A DNA stretch of 64,000 nt from Glandiceps talaboti (GCF_964340395.1 NC_135553.1:24560449-24624448), one strand, 5' to 3'; counted from the stretch's first letter, positions 34,268 through 47,436 are shown. The notes: a model not told the origin generated them from the sequence alone. Numbers and translations: made by a program.

Positions 34268-37200
34268 CGATCATCATGAAAATTAGTTCGTTTCAAAATG
34301 ACAAAATATCATTTCTGTTTACAAGGTATTCAAATAAATTTGGTACATCTGGTGATTTTGTTTAGATCTGTTGAAAGAAAAAAATTGGCTTGATTTTGAA
34401 AATTAACCCTGACAGTCAAGGTCAAAGTCTCAAAAGATACCTTGCATCTGATAATATGGGGGTAGACACAGGAATGGGGGAGGAGGATAACAACTACAAT
34501 ATCATTTTTACGAATGACATTTCTACAAAGCAAATCCCAAATTTCACTGATGTCTCATCAGCATCATCAGAAACTTATTGACTGTGAGTAGAGATTTCAT
34601 TACTAAATATGAACCCACAGTATTCATTCTTGTACAAATTATTGTTATCTGTTTTACTTCATTTCACATATTTCATATTTGCTAATGAGTATGAAGCAGA
34701 GAGCTGATGAAGAAGGATATATACCTAAAATATAAATTTCAGAAAGATTTTGACTTGGACAGAACACAACATTCATATGCAAATTCTACATGTCTTCATT
34801 TCTTTGGATTTATTACAAATCTAACTTTGACTAGGATTAAAATTCAGGTGTGAAAAACAGTTGTCTGGTTGTACTCCCAGTACTGCACAAAAAATTGGTC
34901 TGAACAATAAAAAGTGATTCTATGTTATTATTATCGCTCTACTGATAAGATAACATGAATGCAACAACCTGGAATTGAAATCCTTGACTATGACTTTCTC
35001 ACAAATACTTATCAAAGACATTCTCTCTTACCTTCAGTTGTTTGACCGATAGGAGAGTTGGAGGTCTTGGTCGCCATAGCAACTGACAAAATCTATCCAT
35101 GGTTTGCTTGTGGAGAATTCTTCCCTGGAAGTTCCATATCCAGTAAGCATTGTCGACCTAAGTTAAAAGTAATGAACAACATCAAAATGTAGTCATCGCA
35201 GGGTTTCAAATTTACACTAAAAAGAAAAAGAACTGTTTCTGGTCAGGACAGTTTGTCTAAAGTGGTGCTATGGGGTAAATTTTTTTTTATTCTCAACCAG
35301 TCACTCGATCTACTATTTATGGTAGTTACTGTTCTTTTATTTAGTACTTTAGAGCAAGTGTGTATATGGGGCAGATGTCATTTGCTTGTACATGATTGGC
35401 TGTGCAGTTGTCTTCACTGAAGTAGGGAGGATTATTTTTGTGTTTCTCCCCTAGATCTGCAGACTACATGAGCTGGACAAACACGAAAAAAAGGACCAAT
35501 GTGAGGGTATTTAAGTGATGCATGTGCTGACCAGAAACAATTCTCCTTTTTTTGGCCTAAAGGACTTCTTTTTCAAAGGAAGGGTCCATATGGACAAGTA
35601 GTGACAAAACCCCTAAGGTCATTCATACTTTCCTTGGTTGAATAAAGAAAAATACTGGGGAATAAAATCTAATGATTTGAAATGAAAGGTATGACTACGA
35701 ACCTTGTGTCCCCACCAACTGACTCCTGAAATGATATATCTACCAGTCGGATCCCATTCTACGTCAGTTGCCATGAAATGCTCAGCAGTGTTCATGACTG
35801 TAAAGTCAGCTGTGTCAATAAACTCCATGGCACCACTCATACTGCAACACAGTGAATAAACCCATAAGATTTCACACAAACCATTTCAGCCATGAAGTCA
35901 TGACATGTGTAGGTCATATTGAAAACATGACAGATTTCCAGATATGAATACTTTACCATGTAATAGCTCTCAGGATGAATCAATCCTGCACAATTCCTCA
36001 TTTCAAATATTTACGAAATTGTCAAACCACTGCCTTCTAAAATCATAATGTCTATGTTCTCTTTGCAGTTATTCAAAGTAAAGATTCTTCCACTGAACTC
36101 ATAGTCATTCCAAATTCTGAACTCAAATGAAAACTTTTATTGTGCTATACTGAGCAAAGTCATGAAATATGTAAATGATAGAAATGTCCAAACACCTCTG
36201 AAATAATCAGTGTTCTCCTTTGAACATTTTCACAAGAGGGCTCAGCAATATCTTGTAACTCTGGCTGCAATCCATGAAGAGAGAGGGTGTCTTGTATCTG
36301 TTAGCTGCTTTGATAGTATTTATGCAGAAAATGAAGAAGTGGGGAGTATGACTTTTAATACATCAAGCAAGAGGGTGATCAGAGTTTACAAGTAAGCTTA
36401 GCACCCTTGTTATATCATCCAGTGAGAGGGTGATCAGAGTTTACAAGTAAGCTTAGCACCCTTGTTATATCATCCAGCGAGAAAGCTGATAATATTTTTA
36501 TAAACAAATCATGATTACTTACTTCTTTAGACCAGCAAGTACTACAAACTGTCCGGAAGGAGCCCAAAAGATGTGATTTGCCATCTTTTTATCCATCACC
36601 TCTGTCAAAATGGAGACGAAATGAAAGATTCAGTCAACAAGCATTGTCATCAATGATGAGTTATTTGTTGTCAAATAGTATATCTTATACCATTCACAAG
36701 CCAAGATGAACAAAAAACATACAGAATTTGCACTCTGGTTGTTCTACATCATCACAACATGTGTCTATGTCACAACAACGCGTGTCTACATCACTGGTTT
36801 TGCTGTGTTTGAAAACATTCAAAAGTGCCATTACTTTCCCAAATGTTTCTATGATATTACTGCTGTTGCCATAATTATGTTATTCTTCAATATTTTTTTG
36901 GATATCATGCTCTATGATAGTCACAACAGACATTATGACAAGATGTTCATTACCTCACATTCCAACAAAGATTATACTTACTCAGCTGTTCAACTTTGCC
37001 CTTTGTCACATGATAAAAACTGGCTGATATGCGAGGGTTTTCTCCGTGAAGAACGGCAAACTTTGAACCATTCGGCTCCCATGCAAATGCCAGTATGCCT
37101 TCCTTTATTTCAACTTGTTCCACAGGAATCTGTTTTTCCCTCATACGGAATATTTCAAAGTTACAGAACATAGCCTGGTAAATGAAACACAAAGAAACAG

Positions 37201-40200
37201 AATAAATGAGCATCCTACAAATTGTAATACCAATATTTGTCTCTCCCTATTTTGATAATAATGCTGTTGTCACAGTTACGTATTCATGTTATCTAGTATG
37301 CTTGCTATATAAATGCCGTCAATATTGCTATTGCTTCTGGCACGATTTTTAAATTTTCATCCATAACCTACACTTATTCAGATGCCCAGTGTGCAGAAAT
37401 TTGGTATATTTTGGTTAACCCACTGAGCAGCCATGTATGAAACAAGCGTCACAAATGAGTGCCTCAGATGAGAGAAAATAAGGGTTAAAATCACATGGCA
37501 GTACATGAAGCTGTCAACAAAATGTTGTTAACACAATTTGAGTTCTAAAATTTGCGTGATCTCAGAATACTTTAACTGGTTGAAAATGTAACCAATATAA
37601 AACACTAGGACATGATGAATTTTCAAAGGCTATGGTACTCAAATATCTTGGCCCTCACTTCTCGGCCAAAGGCTGCCTCCGAACAGCACCCCTAGTGGCC
37701 AAACTACACAATCTTTTGTCTTTCTGATAACCAGACTATGGTATATTGCTTACACAAATCATACTGAACTATGCAACAGTATCAATGGAATGATAAAATC
37801 TCTATGAAACTGTGTCAGAAAGTGCTCTCGTTCAGTAACGTTAAGGAGAATATTATCAGATTTAACTAATATTATGTTTTAAGAGTAAATCTAGGTACAT
37901 ACAATAAATGCCTGGTCTAAATTTACATTTAGCACACTTAATAGGTTCATACAACAAAGCCAAGTTCACAGTGAGTGGCTAACAAGTCACATTCTTACCT
38001 TCTTACTCTTTGTGAATCGATCTACTTTGACACACAAAAACTCTCCCTTGTTCTGCCAATGCATTTTACATTCCCCAACATTAAACAGATTTTTCACACG
38101 GATTTCTTTTCTGGAAGGTATTTCTAGGAGTGTGACACGGGCTGGTATATCGTTACGCTCTGGGGTCCAATATGCAATGACGTAATCACTAGGTGACCAT
38201 GAGAAATCCCTTCAAGAAAAATAATGACGGTCATACTGGAGGGGCACATTGTGATTATAATGAGTGAGGGGGGTTGGGGGTCAACAAATTCACTTCATAA
38301 TCCATTCTTGGTCACCATGACTAAGTCTACGACTTGAGGAAAGAAGTACATGCTATCATACACTAATCTTTGGCCCTATTTACACAATGTCATTTTGAAA
38401 TGAAAATGCATTTATTTTGTTGTGTTTGCATCTTCCATTTACAGAGATGTCAGAAACACACATGACAATGCAACATTTTGAAAATGCTGAATGCAGATTG
38501 TTTTCCTTCAAAAAGAGTCTTGTTTTCCTTCAAAAACATGTCTAAGTATGAAAATGGAGATTCAAATATGCATCACACAAACGACCGAAGAAGGAACAAT
38601 TAAAAAACGCTGAAACCATTGATGACATACTTACGCATGCACTAAACTATTGTGTTATGTTTGCATGTATGCAACAGCATCATTTTCAATTTGTTCCACA
38701 TTCGGTGTCTGCTTAAATGGTCAAAATGTTTGTCGGCCTATAGGCTATAGTGTAAGCACATTAAAATACATTCAAACGAAATAACATTACAGATTTTTAT
38801 TGTTTTGATTTGACAATGTCACTATATACATGCAGACTTAAACGACAAATGTCATATTAAGATTTAGGTGTGAATGATAGTTGTCTAGTAGATCTGTAAA
38901 GAATTACCATATCTAATCCAGATAAGATATTACTAATACTAATCCAAAACCATGGGATTCAAACATTGGATTTTAAAGACCTGGTATTGAATCTTTGGCC
39001 TTTAACAAGTAGTAACTAAGATAACCAAATCGTACACAATAAACAAATATAAACACATCTTGTACTTACTTAATTTCTTCGATCTTTATACTTTTCTTTT
39101 CTAAAAGACCAAATGACTGAAAAATAAAGATGACATGATATAAAGTACATACACCATTATGTGTTTGATACATACACCACTAAGTGTTGTAATGGATACT
39201 TACTGGTGTTTGATACATACACCACTATGTGTTTGATACATACACCACTATGTGTTGTAATGGATACTTACTGGTGTTTGATACATACACCACTATGTGT
39301 TGTAGTGGATACTTACTGGTGTTTGATACATACACCACTATGTGTTGTAGTGGATACTTACTGGTGTTTGACACATACACCACTAAGTGTTGTAGTGGAT
39401 ACTTACTGGTGTTTGATACATACACCACTATGTGTTGCAGTGGATACTTACTGGTGTTTGATACATACACCACTATGTGCTGTAGTGGATAGTTACTGGT
39501 GTTTGATACATACACCACTATGTGTTGTAGTGGATACTTACTGGTGTTTGATACATACACCACTATGTGTTGTAGTGGATACTTACTGGTGTTTGATACA
39601 TACACCACTATGTGTTGTAGTGGATACTTACTGGTGTTTGATACATACACCACTATGTGTTGTGGTGGATACTTACTGGTGTTTGACACATACACCACTA
39701 TGTGTTGTAATGGATACTTACTGGTGTTTGATACATACACCACTATGTGTTGTAGTGGATACTTACTGGTGTTTGATACATACACCACTAAGTGTTGTTG
39801 TGGATACTTACTGGTGTTTGATACATACACCACTATGTGTTGTAGTGGATACTTACTGGTATTTGATACATACACCACTAAGTGTTGTTGTGGATACTTA
39901 CTGGTGTTTGATACATACACCACTATGTGTTGTAATGGATACTTACTGGTGTTTGATACATACACCACTATGTGTTGTAGTGGATACTTACTGGTGTTTG
40001 ATACATACACCACTAAGTGTTGTTGTGGATACTTACTGGTGTTTGATACATACACCACTATGTGTTGTGGTAGATACTTACTGGTATTTGATACATACAC
40101 CACTAAGTGTTGTTGTGGATACTTACTGGTGTTTGATACATACACCACTATGTGTTGTAATGGATACTTACTGGTGTTTGATACATACACCACTATGTGT

Positions 40201-43200
40201 TGTAGTGGATACTTACTGGTGTTTGATACATACACCACCATTGTGTTGTAGTGGATACTTACTGGTGTTTGATACATACACCACTATGTGTTGTAGTGGA
40301 TACTTACTGGTGTTTGATACATACACCACTATGTGTTGTAGTGGATACTTACTGGTGTTTGATACATACACCACTATGTGTTGTAGTGGATACTTACTGG
40401 TGTTTGATACATACACCACTATGTGTTGTAGTGGATACTTACTGGTGTTTGATACATACACCACTATGTGTTGTAGTGGATACTTACTGGTGTTTGACAC
40501 ATACACCACTATGTGTTGTAGTGGATACTTACTGGTATTTGACACATACACCACTATGTGTTGTAGTGGATACTTACTGGTGTTTGATACATACACCACT
40601 ATGTGTTGTAGTGGATACTTACTGGTGTTTGACACATACACCACTATGTGTTGTGGTAGATACTTACTGGTGTTTGACACATACACCACTATGTGTTGTA
40701 GTGGATACTTACTGGTGTTTGATACATACACCACTATGTGTTGTGGTGGATACTTACTGGTGTTTGATACATACACCACCATTGTGTTGTAGTGGATACT
40801 TACTGGTGTTTGACACATACACCACTATGTGTTGTGGTAGATACTTACTGGTGTTTGACACATACACCACTATGTGTTGTAGTGGATACTTACTGGTGTT
40901 TGACACATACACCACTATGTGTTGTAGTGGATACTTACTGGTGTTTGACACATACACCACTATGTGTTGTAGTGGATACTTACTGGTGTTTGATACATAC
41001 ACCACTATGTGTTGTGGTGGATACTTACTGGTGTTTGATACATACACCACCATTGTGTTGTAGTGGATACTTACTGGTGTTTGACACATACACCACTATG
41101 TGTTGTAGTGGATACTTACTGGTGTTTGACACATACACCACTATGTGTTGTAGTGGATACTTACTGGTGTTTGATACATACACCACTATGTGTTGTAGTG
41201 GATACTTACTGGTGTTTGACACATACACCACTATGTGTTGTGGTAGATACTTACTGGTGTTTGACACATACACCACTATGTGTTGTAGTGGATACTTACT
41301 GGTGTTTGATACATACACCACTATGTGTTGTGGTGGATACTTACTGGTGTTTGATACATACACCACCATTGTGTTGTAGTGGATACTTACTGGTGTTTGA
41401 CACATACACCACTATGTGTTGTGGTAGATACTTACTGGTGTTTGACACATACACCACTATGTGTTGTAGTGGATACTTACTGGTGTTTGACACATACACC
41501 ACTATGTGTTGTAGTGGATACTTACTGGTGTTTGACACATACACCACTATGTGTTGTAGTGGATACTTACTGGTGTTTGATACATACACCACTATGTGTT
41601 GTAGTGGATACTTACTGGTGTTTGATACATACACCACCATTGTGTTGTAGTGGATACTTACTGGTGTTTGACACATACACCACTATGTGTTGTAGTGGAT
41701 ACTTACTGGTGTTTGACACATACACCACTATGTGTTGTGGTGGATACTTACTGGTGTTTGATACATACACCACTAAGTGTTGTAATGGATACTTACTGGT
41801 GTTTGACACATACACCACTATGTGTTGTAGTGGATACTTACTGGTGTTTGATACATATACCACTATGTGTTGTAGTGGATACTTACTGGTGTTTGATACA
41901 TACACCACTATGTGTTGTAGTGGATACTTACTGGTGTTTGATACATACACCACTATGTGTTGTAATGGATACTTACTGGTGTTTCATATGTACTAAGACT
42001 ATCTGGCCCCATCCGTGAGAAGTATTTGCCATCATAACTCCATCTGAGTAAAACAAAAAAGTTATAAATGTGAAAATGCACACCCTATACTTGCCTGCAT
42101 AAAACTGGTACTTGGTGTACATAGGACACAAATAACTGAAAAGAACTGTATTCTTGTATGCAAATCAATGCATGAACATTCCATACATATGCACAGTTAT
42201 TCAACTTTCAAGTGAAAATTTGCCATTTCAGATAAAAGACTTTAAAAGTTATGTCATCTGTAATGAAGTTTGCTGAATTTTTTGGACTATCGGTAGTTGA
42301 GAATGTTAAATATTTGCTATGAGACACGAACAAGTAATGATAATTCATAAAGACTGCTAGTATTTATACCTACTTTGGCCCTCATTTCTGATCCAAACAC
42401 TGCTTATGAACAGCACTCCTAGTGGCCATACTACATAATCTTTTGTTTTTCTAATAAGGAATATGACACATTGGATGGCTAACACTTACTTGAATATTGG
42501 CCAATGTGCAGCATTTTCACAATGGAAGCCTCGTTTCTTAGCTCCTGTAAGTACATTCCAGATGATAATAGCCTGTGGATCATCCTTGGTGTCAACCATA
42601 GGACTAAATGTCACAATGTAGCTAAAAACAGACACAGAAAACACATTAAACTTTCACATTGTATCACACAAGATGGAATAGCAATGTCTGATATCTCATA
42701 ACCATTACGGATTGTACAGCAATCTATTACTGTATGAATTTAGACTGCCACTGTAATATGCAAGTTGTAAACAGCACAACAATAGTTGTAGGCAATGAAA
42801 TTTTGTATTTGAACTCTTCAAACTTTTTAAAATATCGGATTCCATACATTTGTTGTCTCATTGCCAAAAACAAGAGAAAATACACGAACACTCTAATTTG
42901 ACAATCAATAACACTTTGCAACCCCCCCCCCCCCCCCCACCATTTCAAACAGGGAAATACAAACACAGACATGAAACCCATTATCATTCACAGGGTGAGA
43001 AATGCATAGAAATACAAACACAGACAATCTATTACCTTTCACAGGGTGAGAAATACATAGAAATACGTATACACTGATATTTGAAATCCATTACCTTTCA
43101 CAGGGTGAGAAATCAATGAGCTGTACTCCAGGGTGGTTGAATCTCATAATTTGTTTGAACTTTTCACCAGCCCACAGAGCTATACCTCGTTGATGGAATG

Positions 43201-46200
43201 TGGCAAGATAAGTACCTTTAGGTGACCATCTCACATAGGTTTCTGTCCATCTCTACAGGGTTAAAAGTGTGCATACCAAAAATTATTACATGAGATTACT
43301 TGCACTGGTACACGTGCATACTAGTAGTATTTTCCCTGCACTACTGAAAACATTATTGCATACCTGCAAGCAAATGATACGCAAATGAGTATGGAACCGT
43401 TTGCAACACATGAAATTGTATGATTTTTATGATTTTTATGGAAATTTGCAGTTTCAGATAATCATATTTAATAATAACAGAACCCAATGCCACGTGAGTT
43501 CCAGTGTGAGTACTCACAGGTATTTGCACTCGTACTTGCAGTGTTTCCTACTGCACTATCACTCACTACACCCATGAAAGTACGACAGCAGAGAACACTC
43601 ATACAAATATCCCAAGTATGCCACACTTGCATTCACGTGTCATGGGGTTCTGTCACATTATTTGCATCAGTATACCTACAATTGGTATTTGCAGTGCAGC
43701 ATCATACCACAGAACATGTCACTCCATGGTTGATAACAAACAAACAATCTATAGGTAATGATTTCAAAATGACATTCTGAATTCTGTAACTCTACATTTT
43801 GAAACTTACAGCTCTTTCTTCAATGGGTACGGGACCTGAACTGGTATTCCAAGATATGCCTGTTTTTTCACCACCATCGTAAATGACACTGAATTGATCA
43901 TTACAGTCAGGGTCTAATAACCACCATTTCTTGTTACCCTGGAAACAAAAATAACATATCAAAATTTATTGATTGCCTTCTAGTCATACATTGCAACAGC
44001 CACTACACAAAATGGAGTTGTTTACATCACAAGAAATAAACCGAGTTTGAGGCCTAGTTTGGAATTTGATTAAAATGTAGATATGAAAAGTTATCTAGCA
44101 GAGCTATGGAAAAAGTTAGTCCAGAACAAAAGGAAGACTCTTTTCAATTCATATGGCTCCACTAATAAGCTGACACAAAAGGAAGACCCTGGGATTGAAA
44201 CATTGGCCTTTAAAATCAGAGTTTACATGACTTTTGTACTTCAGTGTTGGTATAATCTTGGCTTCAGTGGATTTATGTGGCCTGTTGGCAAGACTGGCCT
44301 TTGTTAGTGATCAAATGCTGTATACATATTTCTCATCAAGCTAAGGTGCATATCAGGCACTGGATAGGACCAGGCCCCCTAACAGAAATCAAACTGTACT
44401 TTTACTGCTGTAGTCCCCAGCTCTTTTTGCAAGTTTGCAAGTTTGCAAGTTGTTGTTTGTTCATTTTTTGCAGCGTTCACACTATTTCTTGAGTATTTCC
44501 GGTCTGCAGCTATGATAGCAATACAAATATAACACAAGCCATTTTTTCAGTCTTCATACGTTAGTACTTACATGGTCTTTGTATGGCTGCTCTGTGGGGG
44601 GTTCCCACTCATCAGATACATTGGCATATCTGAAAAAAAAAAACATCATCAAATTAAGATTTGAGCATATTGTACATAATTTGTACACTTTAGCATACCT
44701 GAATATTAATGCAGATAATAACAATAAACTTTCAAATATTGACTCACTTGTCAAAATCTGTGAACAAATTAACAGCAAAGGTGTGTTGTTTGTCCAGCTT
44801 GTAACCATTCAGATGTTTCACTGCTTCTGATGCATTGGCTGGAGAAGTGTACTCCAAGAAGATGTATCTGTAAGGGAGAAAACATAATATATATATATAG
44901 ATAGATAATATGTGGTATATTTTTAGATCTAACTTTGAGCCCAGATTTTACAGCATTGATCTGGCAATGGATTGTGTCAAAATGGTAAATAATATTTCAT
45001 AAGAAAATGACATAAGTAGATAAATTCAAGAAATGATCACAGTTGACGGTGCACAATCCCACAGACAAATAAGAAGGGAACAAAGATGAGGTTATCTTAG
45101 CCAAATTCCTTTATGCTTATGGGCCCCACAAAAGTGATTTTCACCAATCATGCATCACACAACCTCTCCTAAATTGAGTTATACAAACTGACTAACTTGG
45201 CTTAGAAGTACCCTGCTGTATACTGGGGCATGGCATTCTGGGAAACAAAGTCACTTCTTTAACCCTTGCCCAAACAATGCTGAGGCGATTGGGTTTTTTT
45301 TAAACAAAGAGACAATCATAAAATAAAAGAATACAATTTACAGAATTCACAAAAATGAAATCCTACCCTTTAGTCTTCTCATCATCTTTAGGATAGTGTT
45401 CCGTGATAATTTTTCCATGCTTGGAAAAAATTTTCCGGATGACATTCTGTAATTTCTCCAGTCGTTCTTGTCCAACTTGTGGGACATTATCAACAACTAT
45501 CACAGAATCAATGCCATCAGCTTCTTTGGGTTTCTTCTTCAAAAGATCTCCCAGCAATTCTGATTTGAAGTTCATAGAAGGAACCACATTTTAATTTACA
45601 TATCTTTCATTAAAGGTGCACAGTCTGTACGTTAGCCCACAATTTGTTTGACTTAAGTCAATTTACAGAATACAAAGATATAGTCAAACTTTTTAAGGAG
45701 CAACTCAATGACAACATAGCATGATATACTTTCAGAGTATGCACATACAATGTACAGGCTAGTCAACTGAGGATGTCAATTTTTGAATTTTTTGGTAACC
45801 AAAAAATTCTGTCATAATGCTATTCTTATTTGTATCTTGATACATGGTGACAGCTATACTTATTGCTAGACAAAATTCAAAACATAACATAAGGGTATTT
45901 CAATATGAAACAAAATTAGCCACCAAGAAAAAGAATATTACAAACTGGGACCCTTTAATTTAAAGTTAGGGTGTTTAATGTGAATCAAAATGTTACTTTC
46001 ATCATAACTATTCTTTTTATACAAAGTTGTGAGGATAGTACATATATAATGATGGAAGCAGGAATTCTGCTTGAAAGAATAGGTTTTTTTTTTGGATTTA
46101 AGGGTACATCATTCATTACCCCACCACATTGTACCCAGAGACTTAGCTATCTGGTTTCTGGGATACCTAGATGCCATACTGTAGTGGTTTTACTATGCTC

Positions 46201-47436
46201 TCGGTCCTCCACTAGAACCGCTACAGATTTATCGTGTGTAAGCTCCTATCCAAAATGTGTTCAGAATCCTGAACACATATTCAAACTGTCTTTTTGTAGA
46301 CAATATCCCTCACCTCTTTGAAAGTCAAGCATATCCTACGTCATAGTCTATAAATGTGTCGCTCTTGATCAGATTAATGCTTCCTCAATGTTATTTCAAG
46401 TGGAAATCATACATTCTCGACGTTTCAGCTAACATTTTAAAATTTGGCAGACGTGTTGACTAATACTGCACATGCGCCATGTACTAGAACGACATAATGG
46501 CTGCAGAGAAGGACTCTGACGTAGTGGTTCGAAGTATTTATTGCCGTTTTGAACAGAGAATGAACAGACTCGAGTACTTACATAGTGAATTTTGGTATTG
46601 AAGTGATAATTGAAGATAGGGAATTGACTATTTTTATGAGAAAACCATGGAAATAATTGTCGAGATTTTAGATTGGCCAGATTTGTTAATACTATAATAG
46701 CATTGTAGCTTTGTTTTTCTTTGCAAACCCCGTGAGAAAATAAACAGTAAAACAAAAAATGGTGAGTCACACAAAATAAAATATAAAAAAGAATAAAAAA
46801 AGTATTGTAAATAAAAACAAAGCTATAATTATTGCCACTATGGGATACCCCACATCATTCACCCATAAATTCAAACTGCAATGAAGAAATGTACTAACGC
46901 GCTTCATCATGGTTAATATGGCAACCAAACTGATTAAAATAATTTCAAAGGATTTAACATTCTTAAACTTTTTCATCTGACAACATATTACAGCTAAAGA
47001 TTTTAGTTTTAACTTCTAATTTCTATGCATGTCCGTGTATGGAGGTATAAAAATATACCTCCATGGTCCGTGTAATGAGAAAAGGGTGGTAGTACTACTA
47101 CTACTAAAGGAAAATATCGGTGAATATATTCATTTATTAAAGGGGTTGTTCATTAGTTGGGACACTTACAGGATTTGCTCTCCTACTTCTGTCAATTATA
47201 AGCATAATTAATGTATTCGAGGTATTTCATAAAATATGTTTTGACATATGGATTGATACACATTATCCGATCTATCAATAAGAGGACAAGTTTGGTTGGT
47301 TCAGTCTTGACTTGCTACAATAACTCGATCACTCACCTTCGTCGCTAATATCATCGACAAAATCCTCCGGATCATTGAAATCTGGTTCCTCCTCTTCACC
47401 CCTGTCACTTAAATTGTCGTCCTGGTATTCTTCCAT
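31653..47436 (-). CDS. EIF3B: Eukaryotic translation initiation factor 3 subunit B, complete, 17 exons
   Basis: Scaffold subunit of eIF3, which binds the 40S ribosome during initiation in the cytoplasm. Coding exons in transcript order: 47337-47436, 45367-45559, 44748-44867, 44572-44629, 43810-43938, 43095-43252, 42490-42621, 41977-42043, 39070-39116, 37999-38209, 36982-37174, 36523-36601, 35703-35841, 35032-35157, 34060-34137, 32492-32600, 31653-31756. They total 2043 bases (680 residues), and every junction keeps phase. Residues 1-45 are acidic. An RRM follows (SVIVVDNVP near 53, KGYIFLEY near 97). An eIF3b beta-propeller runs to about 560 ([45 protein letters not shown]). The C-terminus [15 protein letters not shown] binds partner subunits. 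The acidic N-terminus is shorter than in vertebrates. Introns carry a 45-bp array, a piggyBac relic and SINE-like copies. Confidence 0.96.
32783..33481 (-). mobile_element. Non-autonomous piggyBac element (699 bp) in eIF3b intron 15
   Basis: Terminal inverted repeats CCCTTTGAACCCTAA are perfect over 15 bases at both ends and are flanked by TTAA on each side (32779-32782 and 33482-33485), the hallmark of piggyBac transposition. Near the right end, two perfect 16-bp palindromes, GGCCGGTATACCGGCC (33407-33422 and 33450-33465), lie 43 bases apart and may be transposase sites. On the minus strand a frame from 33270 encodes an acidic N-terminal remnant ([20 protein letters not shown]...) running into an RG-rich stretch. 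It frameshifts near 33040 and has no catalytic core. It is therefore an internally deleted derivative of a coding piggyBac. Confidence 0.85.
34226..34268. repeat. (CAA)n microsatellite
   Basis: About 14 CAA units in eIF3b intron 14. Confidence 0.9.
34850..34995 (+). repeat. SINE-like dispersed repeat, copy 2 (diverged)
   Basis: Has the ordered words TTGTCTGG, AAAATTGGTCTGAACAA, CTCTACTGATAAGATAACAT and GGAATTGAAATCCTTG shared with the copies at 25785, 38865, 44085 and 61505. Confidence 0.5.
37640..37760. repeat. Dispersed repeat pair in eIF3b introns
   Basis: CTTGGCCCTCACTTCTCGGC ... GAACAGCACCCCTAGTGGCC ... ACAATCTTTTGTCTTTCT is repeated in diverged form at 42370-42470 (TTTGGCCCTCATTTCTGATC ... 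GAACAGCACTCCTAGTGGCC). Same orientation. Confidence 0.6.
38865..39010 (+). repeat. SINE-like dispersed repeat, copy 3 (diverged)
   Basis: Has GATAGTTGTCTAGTAGATCT, CCATGGGATTCAAACATTGG and TTGAATCTTTGGCCTTTAAC in the family order. Confidence 0.5.
39150..41976 (-). repeat. 45-bp tandem array of 5' splice-site units in eIF3b intron 8, about 62 copies
   Basis: In transcript sense each unit reads CACTACAACACATAGTGGTG then TATGTATCAAACACCAGTAAGTATC. The real exon 8 ends ...TATGAAACACCA|GTAAGTATCC, so the 3' part of each unit matches the exon-intron boundary with one or a few mismatches, and the array starts at that donor. Variation falls elsewhere in the unit (TATG/TAAG, GTAGT/GTAAT/GTGGT/GTTGT, TGATA/TGACA). 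CCAGTAAGTATC is kept in all units I read except one near 39490. GTAAGTAT is complementary to U1 snRNA positions 1-8. Reading from exon 8 into the intron meets TAG after seven codons. Five 46-bp variants (CACCATTGTG) fall near 40240, 40781, 41052, 41368 and 41639. Confidence 0.95.
42921..42938. repeat. Poly-C tract
   Basis: A run of about 18 C in eIF3b intron 6, G-rich in the sense transcript. Similar tracts lie at 27038-27048 and 61757-61773. Confidence 0.85.
44085..44235 (+). repeat. SINE-like dispersed repeat, copy 4
   Basis: AGTTATCTAGCAGAGCTATG, then GTTAGTCCAGAACAAAAGGA, GGCTCCACTAATAAGCTGAC and GGGATTGAAACATTGGCCTT. It is the closest match to the copy at 61505-61650. Confidence 0.65.
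45205..45300. repeat. Dispersed repeat (GCTGTATACTG family)
   Basis: CTGCTGTATACTGGGGCATG GCATTCTGGGAAACAAAG and AACAATGCTGAGGC recur in diverged form at 53470-53580 (with an inverted or rearranged second half). Confidence 0.5.
45560..47336. other. eIF3b intron 1
   Basis: A long AT-rich first intron. Besides the GGAGGTATA hairpin at 47039-47064 I see no gene, RNA or ordered repeat. Confidence 0.5.
47039..47064. repeat. ATGGAGGTATA hairpin, second copy
   Basis: Arms ATGGAGGTATA and TATACCTCCAT separated by AAAA; same family as the perfect palindrome at 29872-29903. Confidence 0.8.

Noticed and set aside
36706-37173. 155-residue plus-strand frame in the eIF3b region
   Set aside because: It lies antisense to eIF3b exon 11 and neighbouring intron sequence; the eIF3b frame on the other strand explains the openness.
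39161-42018. Open frames on both strands of the 45-bp array ([15 protein letters not shown] and [15 protein letters not shown] repeats)
   Set aside because: The period is a multiple of three, so any stop-free frame stays open. Neither is in the frame of eIF3b exon 8, where reading through meets TAG at once.
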